Source: an uncultured Synergistales bacterium (GTDB taxonomy: Bacteria; Synergistota; Synergistia; Synergistales; Aminobacteriaceae). Taken from it: 56,705 nucleotides of DNA. The translations under genes were made by a program, and so were the position numbers. The stretch is from NCBI GenBank assembly GCA_905233455.1, contig CAJOES010000007.1, positions 351 to 57,055 on the forward strand, in the 5' to 3' direction. Positions 51,266 to 56,705 of the stretch are shown one piece after another (position 1 is the first letter of the stretch; every line of letters begins with the position of its first letter). Under the pieces are notes generated by a model. It did no database searches. It was not told where the DNA came from and saw only the letters and a list, made by a program, of their open reading frames with translations.

Positions 51266-51664
51266 ATGAAAAAACTTGCTGTGCTTATTGTGTTGTCTCT
51301 GGCCGTTATGTTTCTTTCCGCATATGCAGTTTCAGCCGCCCCTGCATCTGATTTCGATTTTGTGCGTTTTGCGAAGGAAAAAGTATTGACGGATTTTCAC
51401 CCTACAGCAAAACCAGCAAAAGCAGTAGCCGAATACACAGAAGCCCCGTTTGAGAGAGAACCGGGTATAACAAGGGCTAAGGTTCATATGTATTATTCCG
51501 GCTGGCTCAGGAAACATGAAATGCTTGTTGAAATGGATTTGAACAAGTCAGATAGATCTATCAAAGTAGCAGTTCTGAATGACAGCAACGGCATGAATCT
51601 TTTAGGTAACAGTATCTTCAAGGAAAATCAATGGATAAGCCTTGCTTCTATAGGCTGGAATTAA
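51266..51664 (+). CDS. Small secreted protein, paralogue A (unknown function)
   Basis: 132 residues. A signal peptide of about 25 residues ends AVSAA. The mature protein begins with the block DFDFVRFAKEKVLTDFHPT and has YYSGWLRKHEMLVEMDL and FKENQWISL, all matched in the paralogue at 51739. I do not recognise the family. The two genes, the same length, are adjacent copies with promoters of the same type; this one is read from the poly-G promoter. Location periplasmic or extracellular by its signal peptide. Confidence 0.85.
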   Translation: MKKLAVLIVLSLAVMFLSAYAVSAAPASDFDFVRFAKEKVLTDFHPTAKPAKAVAEYTEAPFEREPGITRAKVHMYYSGWLRKHEMLVEMDLNKSDRSIKVAVLNDSNGMNLLGNSIFKENQWISLASIGWN

Positions 51665-51671
51665 AATAGCA

Positions 51672-51701
51672 TTGATTTTTGACCGGTTAGGAGACTATAA
51701 T
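51672..51701 (+). promoter_or_regulatory. Promoter of paralogue B
   Basis: TTGATT (51672-51677), an 18-base spacer and TATAAT (51696-51701), 38 bases before the start of the second small secreted protein. Confidence 0.65.
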
Positions 51702-51738
51702 TTTTGCTCAAATTATTAGTTCAATGGAGGTTTTGACT

Positions 51739-52137
51739 ATGAGAAAAACTTTATTGCTGTTTGCTTTAGTTCTTGCGTTTGCAGTTTGCATTTCCGGTTC
51801 TGCAATGGCCGCAGTATCAAGTGATTTTGACTTCCTGCGCTTTGCGAAAGAGAAAGTTTTGCCCGACTTCCACCCGACAGTGAAACTTGAAGACGCAACA
51901 GCCGAATACGACAAAGAACCTGCAGAGAAAGAAGACGGGGTAACAAGCGCAAGAGTCCGTATGTTCTACAAGGGCTGGATACGCAAGCATGAGATGCTTT
52001 CAGAGATAGACCTTCGCCCCGAAGCCGGTTTAATCAAAGTTACGGTGCTGATGGACTCTAACGGGACTAACTTGACGGGAAGCAAAGTATTCAAGGAAAA
52101 TACTTGGGTTGAGCTTTCTTCTCTTGAGTGGGAATAA
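51739..52137 (+). CDS. Small secreted protein, paralogue B (unknown function)
   Basis: 132 residues from the ATG at 51739, with GGAGG eight bases upstream; a start at 51724 contains that ribosome-binding site and is rejected. The signal peptide ends AMAA. Shared blocks with paralogue A: DFDFLRFAKEKVLPDFHPT, GWIRKHEMLSEIDL, DSNGTNLTGS and FKENTW. Family unknown. It has a constant 18-base promoter spacer, so it may be expressed when paralogue A is off. Confidence 0.85.
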   Translation: MRKTLLLFALVLAFAVCISGSAMAAVSSDFDFLRFAKEKVLPDFHPTVKLEDATAEYDKEPAEKEDGVTSARVRMFYKGWIRKHEMLSEIDLRPEAGLIKVTVLMDSNGTNLTGSKVFKENTWVELSSLEWE

Positions 52138-52155
52138 CTGAATAATGACTTTTTG

Positions 52156-52194
52156 CAGGCATCGGTTAAATACCGGTGTCTGTTTTTTATTTTT
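52156..52194 (+). terminator. Terminator after the small secreted paralogue pair
   Basis: A ten-pair stem (52156-52165 with 52173-52182, two wobble pairs) and seven-base loop is followed by TTTTTTATTTTT. It ends the paralogue B transcript. Confidence 0.9.
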
Positions 52195-52199
52195 ATGTT

Positions 52200-52940
52200 A
52201 TGACAAAACAGGATTTTATATCGCTCTTAAAGCGCAAGTTGTCTTCAATGCTTATGGTGCTTATACCTGCATTCATCATAATGATTATACTTGTAGGAGT
52301 ATTGTGGCTTCTGCGTTACTCTCTGCCGGAAGAATGGGTTAATGCCGCAATGTATTACGTGCAGAATCCTTCAGAACTGCGCGCGCTCGGTGAGGGGTCT
52401 GAATGGCTGTTTGTGCTGATACAGATACTGCAGGTAGTGATTGCGCCGATACCCGGACAGGCGGCGGCATTCGCTGGAGGATTCATATTCGGCTTCTGGA
52501 AGGGCTGGGCTTTGACCACGTTCGGACTTGTTGTCGGGAGCTTCATTGCTATGGTGCTTGCCCGGCTTCTGGGGATTGGGCTTGTCCGCAAAATTGTTCC
52601 GGCCTCAGTCATAAAGCGTTTCGATTCTGTAATATCTGACGGCGGATATATGACATTCTTCATGATATTTCTTCTGCCCGCATTGCCTGATGATGCAGTG
52701 TGCTTCCTTGCAGGACTCACGAAACTAAAGCTCCTGCCTCTGACTCTCGTATCACTTGTTGGCCGTGCTCCGGGAATGGCTGTGCTGTCTCTAACGGGCG
52801 CGGGATTCGCGGGAGGATTCGGACTTAGTGTTCAGATACTCTTTGCGGTCATGATGGTAATATCGGTTCTGCTGTGGCTGTTCTGGGAAGTGATAGAGGC
52901 GTGGGTATATGACTTCCTGAAGATTAAGCGTTCACAGTAA
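52200..52940 (+). CDS. TVP38/TMEM64 (VTT, DedA-like) membrane protein
   Basis: 246 residues from the ATG at 52200; a GTG at 52176 in the same frame lies inside the terminator stem. About six hydrophobic segments. The VTT core is seen as PIPGQAAAFAGGFIFGFWKG, then a second repeat-like half with LPDDAVCFLAGLT. Members of this family move or flip lipids in the inner membrane. There is no ribosome-binding site, and the T-tract of a terminator directly precedes the start, so how it is expressed is unclear. It meets the phospholipase gene tail to tail with a nine-base overlap. Confidence 0.85.
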   Translation: MTKQDFISLLKRKLSSMLMVLIPAFIIMIILVGVLWLLRYSLPEEWVNAAMYYVQNPSELRALGEGSEWLFVLIQILQVVIAPIPGQAAAFAGGFIFGFWKGWALTTFGLVVGSFIAMVLARLLGIGLVRKIVPASVIKRFDSVISDGGYMTFFMIFLLPALPDDAVCFLAGLTKLKLLPLTLVSLVGRAPGMAVLSLTGAGFAGGFGLSVQILFAVMMVISVLLWLFWEVIEAWVYDFLKIKRSQ

Positions 52941-54029
52941 AGGCGACAGCAACCGTCCTGCTTTTTCTTTCATTCTCTGGATCAGCGGGCGGTTCTTTCT
53001 GCCTGACGGTAATTCTTCCGTGCAGTGCTCAAGGTCTCTAATGAATACCCCTTCAAGCTCCCTGACGATATTTTCCGAATACACGAAAGCCTGAACCTCA
53101 TAGTTTACCCTGAAACTTAAAGTATCAAGGTTAGCCGTACCGACTGATGCAACGCCGTAATCAGCAATAAGTGTCTTTGCGTGTATGAACCTGTCCCTGT
53201 ATATGAATATCCTGATGCCGTGCCTGAGCAGCCCGTCAATGTATGACTGTGAAGCCCATGATGCAAGCATATGATTTGAATTTGACGGTATGATGATTCT
53301 AACGTCAACACCTCTCGCTGAAGCCCCGTGCAGTGCGTCAAGAAACCTTTTATCCGGCACAAGGTATGGCGTAGTGATCCATATCCTGTCCTGTGCACCG
53401 GAAATCACCCGTATATACTCATCTGCTACAGCCCTGAAGTATTTTCCCGTTCCGCTCGCTGCGATCTTCACCGGGACATTTCCGGCATCAATGGCTTCTG
53501 CGTTATTTTGTTCGTGATGGATACCCCCTGACATATTCCACATGTCCGCAAAAATCCTGTCCAGCACCGAAACAGCTCCGCCCTCAATCATCAGGTGAGT
53601 ATCTCTCCACTGGCGCAGGTATATATTTCCGATATTCACTCCGCCAAGCAGCCCCGTATGTCCGTCTGCCGTAATGATTTTACGGTGATCCCGGTGGATT
53701 ATTCCGGCTCTGAGATTGCGCAGTGTCAGCGGCATGAAACTTTGAACCTGCACCCCTGCCTCACGCAATTCCGCAATGAACTTCCGGCCAAGTCTCCAGC
53801 TCCCTAAAGCATCAAACAGAACACGGACATTAACTCCTGCCCTTGAACGCTCCGTAAGAATATCCTTTATGCTGTTCCCTGTCTCGTCATCGCATATCAG
53901 AAAGTACTCAAGGTTTATGCTGTGCTTTGCATTGATGAGAGTATTCTTGATGGCAGAAAAAGTTTCTCCGCCGTCAAGAAGAAGTTTAACGCTATTGTTT
54001 GATGTAATTTCCGGTGATTGAGTTCGCAT
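52932..54029 (-). CDS. Phospholipase D family protein, probable cardiolipin synthase
   Basis: 365 residues with two HKD motifs: HRKIITAD (His115) and HAKTLIAD (His283), each followed by Gly/Asn-rich loops (GGVNIGN, GTANLD). This is the arrangement of ClsB/ClsC-type cardiolipin synthases without the N-terminal membrane helices of ClsA. It would join two phosphatidylglycerols or act on a related phospholipid at the inner membrane. No ribosome-binding site is seen; a TATAAT on the minus strand (54042-54037) lies so close that the mRNA might be leaderless. Confidence 0.87.
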   Translation of the reverse strand: MRTQSPEITSNNSVKLLLDGGETFSAIKNTLINAKHSINLEYFLICDDETGNSIKDILTERSRAGVNVRVLFDALGSWRLGRKFIAELREAGVQVQSFMPLTLRNLRAGIIHRDHRKIITADGHTGLLGGVNIGNIYLRQWRDTHLMIEGGAVSVLDRIFADMWNMSGGIHHEQNNAEAIDAGNVPVKIAASGTGKYFRAVADEYIRVISGAQDRIWITTPYLVPDKRFLDALHGASARGVDVRIIIPSNSNHMLASWASQSYIDGLLRHGIRIFIYRDRFIHAKTLIADYGVASVGTANLDTLSFRVNYEVQAFVYSENIVRELEGVFIRDLEHCTEELPSGRKNRPLIQRMKEKAGRLLSPLL

Positions 54030-54102
54030 ATACCGTATTATATTCTATGAGACCGTTTATAGCTGTTATGATATTGCAATTCATAAAAAGAAAAATTAAA
54101 AT

Positions 54103-54120
54103 TGTCAAGATATTTTGACA
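54103..54120. repeat. Inverted repeat TGTCAA-N6-TTGACA
   Basis: Perfect six-base arms (54103-54108 and 54115-54120) around GATATT lie just before the ribosome-binding site of the aminotransferase gene. A possible operator; TTGACA is not followed by a -10 box at the right distance. Confidence 0.4.
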
Positions 54121-54143
54121 TTGAAAGGATATGAGAACCAATC

Positions 54144-55322
54144 ATGCACAGACTCAGCGACAGGGTAGGAACATTCACAGACTCTGTAATTCGCAGAATG
54201 ACAAGAATATGCAACAAATACGGGGCAATAAATCTCTCTCAGGGTTTCCCCGACTGGGATCCGCCTCAGGAAATGCTTGATGCCCTAGAGAAAGCCGCAA
54301 AGACAGGCCCGCATCAGTACGCAATAACATTCGGAGCAAAGAACTTCAGGGACGCAATATGTGCCAAGCAGAGCAAAGCTATCGGACGCGACATTGACCC
54401 GGAAACAGAAATAGTTATTACGTGCGGTTCAACGGAAGCAATGATGTCCGCAATGATGACTGTATGCAACCCCGGCGATAAGGTATTGGTATTCTCGCCG
54501 TTCTATGAGAATTACGGTGCAGACGCTATACTTTCAGGAGCAAGCCCGATATATGTTCCGTTAGTGCCTCCTACCTACAATTACGACATAAGCATAATCG
54601 AAAACGGCTTCAAGGACGGGGCAAAGGCAATAGTAATCTGCAACCCCTCGAACCCCTGCGGAAAAGTCTTCACGGTTGAAGAATTAACGGAGATCGGCAA
54701 CCTTGCAGTGAAATACGGAGCATACATCATCACCGACGAAGTATACGAGCACATAATATTTGAGCCGTACAAGCACGTTATTGCGGCAGGGCTTCCGGGG
54801 CTGTTCGATCATGTCATAACCTGCAATTCACTCTCCAAAACCTACTCTATCACCGGCTGGCGTTTGGGCTATCTCATCGGGCCGGCAGAAGTCGTTGACG
54901 GCGCGCGGAAAGTTCATGACTTCCTGACCGTTGGAGCAGCTGCACCACTTCAGGAGGCGGCAGTGAGGGCGTTCCAGCTTCCTGAGAGCTACTACAAGGA
55001 ACTGCAGGAGAAATATACCCGCAAACGCAATCTGTTCATTGACGGCCTCGACAGAATCGGGCTGAAGCATAACGTTCCGCAGGGATCATATTTCGTGATG
55101 GTGGACGTTGCTGACTTCTTCGAGCTTCCGCAGTTCAAGGGATGGACTGACCTTGAGTTCTGCGAATGGATCATAAAGAATATCGGCGTTGCGGCAGTGC
55201 CCGGGTCAAGTTTCTTCCGTGAACCGATCAACAACCTTATACGCTTCCATTTTGCCCGTTCGGACGAGACCCTGAACGAGTGCATAAAGAGGCTCGGCAA
55301 ACTAAAGGACTTGCTGAACTAG
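54144..55322 (+). CDS. Pyridoxal-phosphate aminotransferase, class I/II
   Basis: 392 residues, fold type I. PLP-binding Lys232 lies in NSLSKTYSITGWRLG; the ring-stacking and hydrogen-bonding residues are in NPSNPCGKVF and TDEVYEH (Asp198). NLSQGFPDW near the N-terminus is typical of the aspartate/methionine/kynurenine aminotransferase subgroup. The amino donor cannot be fixed from sequence; glutamine-, aspartate- or aromatic-type activity are all possible. AAAGGAT upstream is the likely ribosome-binding site. Confidence 0.92.
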   Translation: MHRLSDRVGTFTDSVIRRMTRICNKYGAINLSQGFPDWDPPQEMLDALEKAAKTGPHQYAITFGAKNFRDAICAKQSKAIGRDIDPETEIVITCGSTEAMMSAMMTVCNPGDKVLVFSPFYENYGADAILSGASPIYVPLVPPTYNYDISIIENGFKDGAKAIVICNPSNPCGKVFTVEELTEIGNLAVKYGAYIITDEVYEHIIFEPYKHVIAAGLPGLFDHVITCNSLSKTYSITGWRLGYLIGPAEVVDGARKVHDFLTVGAAAPLQEAAVRAFQLPESYYKELQEKYTRKRNLFIDGLDRIGLKHNVPQGSYFVMVDVADFFELPQFKGWTDLEFCEWIIKNIGVAAVPGSSFFREPINNLIRFHFARSDETLNECIKRLGKLKDLLN

Positions 55323-55333
55323 CATAAATTTTC

Positions 55334-56413
55334 ATGAGCGTATTAATTGCCATGAGCGGAGGTGTTGATTCCAGCGTCTCCGCTTATTTGATGACAAAGA
55401 AACACGATACATGCAGGGGTGCTACTATGCTTTTGTATCTCAATGAAGCATTAGGTATATCCAGCCGGCATCCCTGCTGTTCACGTGAAAATATTATTGA
55501 TGCAAAGGCAGTATGTGATGTCTTAGGGATTGAGCACGAGATATTGAACTACATGAATGACTTTGAGGAGCGGGTCATACGCAAATTCGCGGACACATAC
55601 GAACACGGAGGAACGCCTAACCCCTGCATAGACTGCAACAGGTACATGAAGTTTGAATCCATGCTTCAGCACGCCGGAAATTTGGGACTGGAGAAGATTG
55701 CAACGGGGCATTACGCAAAGATTGAGCTCACGCCTTCAGGCCGGTATATCCTGCGGAAGGCAAAAGACTTATCGCGTGATCAGAGCTATGTGCTGTACAT
55801 GCTGACACAGGAGCAGTTATCGCGCACGGAATTTCCGTTAGGGTCAATGCTGAAGCCTGAAGTCCGGGATTTGGCCGGGAGTCTTGGGTTCGCGAATGCA
55901 CGGAAGCATGACTCACAGGATATATGCTTTGTGCCTGACGGTGATTACGGTAGCTTCATCGGTAGCTATACGGGCAGTGAGTATCCGTCAGGGGACTTCG
56001 TGGACACTGCGGGGAAAGTTATCGGGCGGCACAAGGGAATCATACACTACACGGCAGGACAGCGAAGGGGCTTAGGGGTTGCGGCAAAATCGCGGCTGTA
56101 TGTTGCCGGGATTGATGCGGAACGGAACACTATAACGCTTGCTCCGGAGAATGATGCGAGGCTCTATGCGCGGGGAGTCATTGCACGGGGGATAAACCTT
56201 GTTGCTGCTGACGGGCTGAATGCGCCGGTGAATGCGTATGTGAAGACTCGCTACAGGCAGAAGGAAGTACCTGCAAGGATTGAGCAGACTGGCAGTGATG
56301 AGCTGAGGATAGAGTTTGCGGAGAGGCAGAGAGTCCCGGCTGTGGGCCAGGCGGCTGTTGTGTATGACGGTGATGTTGTTGTAGGAGGAGGGACGATTGA
56401 AGAAATTTTGTAG
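55334..56413 (+). CDS. mnmA: tRNA-specific 2-thiouridylase MnmA
   Basis: 359 residues. Thiolates U34 of tRNA-Lys, -Glu and -Gln using ATP and a persulfide relay. The ATP-binding PP-loop SGGVDSSVSAYL is at the N-terminus. The catalytic cysteines are Cys98 in TPNPCIDCNRYMKF and Cys198 in SQDICFVPDGDY. A stretch after the PP-loop with Cys-Cys (HPCCSRENI) is characteristic of a subgroup. A C-terminal beta-barrel domain follows. It lies 11 bases after the aminotransferase and is probably co-transcribed. Confidence 0.95.
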   Translation: MSVLIAMSGGVDSSVSAYLMTKKHDTCRGATMLLYLNEALGISSRHPCCSRENIIDAKAVCDVLGIEHEILNYMNDFEERVIRKFADTYEHGGTPNPCIDCNRYMKFESMLQHAGNLGLEKIATGHYAKIELTPSGRYILRKAKDLSRDQSYVLYMLTQEQLSRTEFPLGSMLKPEVRDLAGSLGFANARKHDSQDICFVPDGDYGSFIGSYTGSEYPSGDFVDTAGKVIGRHKGIIHYTAGQRRGLGVAAKSRLYVAGIDAERNTITLAPENDARLYARGVIARGINLVAADGLNAPVNAYVKTRYRQKEVPARIEQTGSDELRIEFAERQRVPAVGQAAVVYDGDVVVGGGTIEEIL

Positions 56414-56416
56414 CAT

Positions 56417-56446
56417 GAAAAAAGAGCCTTCCGTGTGGAAGACTCT
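56417..56446 (-). terminator. Intrinsic terminator of the partial gene at the right edge
   Basis: On the minus strand ten pairs (one wobble), a four-base loop and a T-tract (56423-56418). The plus-strand version has a C/A mismatch and no T-tract, so it serves the minus-strand gene, though it may also slow transcription from mnmA. Confidence 0.85.
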
Positions 56447-56488
56447 AATATATTGGTTGGCTGTAGGTTTATAGCTTCGTCATTGTCA

Positions 56489-56705
56489 TTAATGTACTCT
56501 CATGTACACTGTTTCTTGAGAATCACCAGTATACGCTGTTGTACTGCCTGCCGCCCCTAATAGACCATCCTCGGTAGCGCGGCCTATCAGTTTATTAATG
56601 GTATTGGTATCTGTTGTCCCAACCGCGTATCCTGCGTACCATCCTTTGTCTGTTCCTTCTACTACAGTGTACTTACCCTTTATTTTGTCGAATGTAGCTT
56701 TGTCG
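56489..56705 (-). CDS. C-terminal part of an unknown protein (N-terminus beyond window)
   Basis: The minus strand is open from the window edge to TAA at 56491-56489, giving the last 71 residues. They include FDKIKGKYTVVEGTDKGW, YAGYAVGTTDTN and a final ETVYMRVH. Rich in Thr, Gly and aromatic residues, with no membrane helix or sorting signal. The style suggests a secreted or surface protein, but no family is recognised. A good terminator follows. Confidence 0.6.
   Translation of the reverse strand, partial: DKATFDKIKGKYTVVEGTDKGWYAGYAVGTTDTNTINKLIGRATEDGLLGAAGSTTAYTGDSQETVYMRVH

Noticed and set aside
1-56705. CRISPR arrays, transposases, prophage genes
   Set aside because: No spaced direct repeats of CRISPR size and no transposase, integrase or phage structural gene were recognised in any frame read.

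Overview
The window reads as a chromosomal segment of a Synergistota bacterium, probably a host- or gut-associated lineage. The strongest clue is the secreted protein at 7295-8515: its C-terminus (Cys-Asn-Ser-Gly-Phe-Gly, a hydrophobic stretch, then Arg-Arg-Lys) looks like the Synerg-CTERM sorting signal of that phylum. A Gram-negative style set of large secreted Ig-like proteins and frequent TTG/GTG starts in the ribosomal operons fit. Genus cannot be fixed from the sequence.

Left part (1-22.5 kb), mostly minus strand. A truncated membrane metallophosphoesterase is followed by three tRNAs (Met, initiator Met, Leu), which have their own promoter inside the end of rsmA. An operon reads glycosyltransferase, secreted unknown, galE, PAS-GGDEF, rsmA. 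A plus-strand glutaredoxin follows. Then come minus-strand surface or secreted proteins (Synerg-CTERM protein, GLUG-type beta-helix protein), hpf, a divergent aroB-like gene, and a 3096-residue Ig-like repeat protein. The aroB-like gene is preceded by what looks like a complete classical attenuator: an aromatic-rich leader peptide, mutually exclusive hairpins and a T-tailed terminator. Upstream of the giant gene lies about 1 kb without a convincing gene, half of it a GT-rich tandem array of about 130 bp units that ends at the ribosome-binding site of a small cupin gene.

Central part (22.7-41.6 kb), all plus strand. This is the fused str-S10-spc-alpha superoperon, from rpsL to rplQ, with secY, adk, map, a KOW protein, infA and rpmJ in the usual places. 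rpsD is missing between rpsK and rpoA. The rpsL leader has a strong promoter, a palindrome over the -35 box and a hairpin between a Shine-Dalgarno and the GTG start.

Right part (41.6-56.7 kb). A fused two-domain ECF ATPase and ecfT are followed by a pair of SGNH hydrolases (one without its catalytic serine) around a flavodoxin-like reductase, truA, and an AbrB antitoxin with a truncated PIN toxin. Next are a cold-shock gene and, divergently, a TPP-riboswitch thiamine salvage operon (thiM-thiE-HAD-thiD-thiN). After it, two paralogous small secreted proteins follow, the first behind a promoter whose spacer contains eleven consecutive G, a good candidate for phase variation. The window closes with a VTT-domain protein, a phospholipase D/cardiolipin synthase, an aminotransferase, mnmA and the C-terminal end of an unknown protein.

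The most unusual points are the attenuated, active-site-degenerate aroB-like gene and the poly-G promoter.
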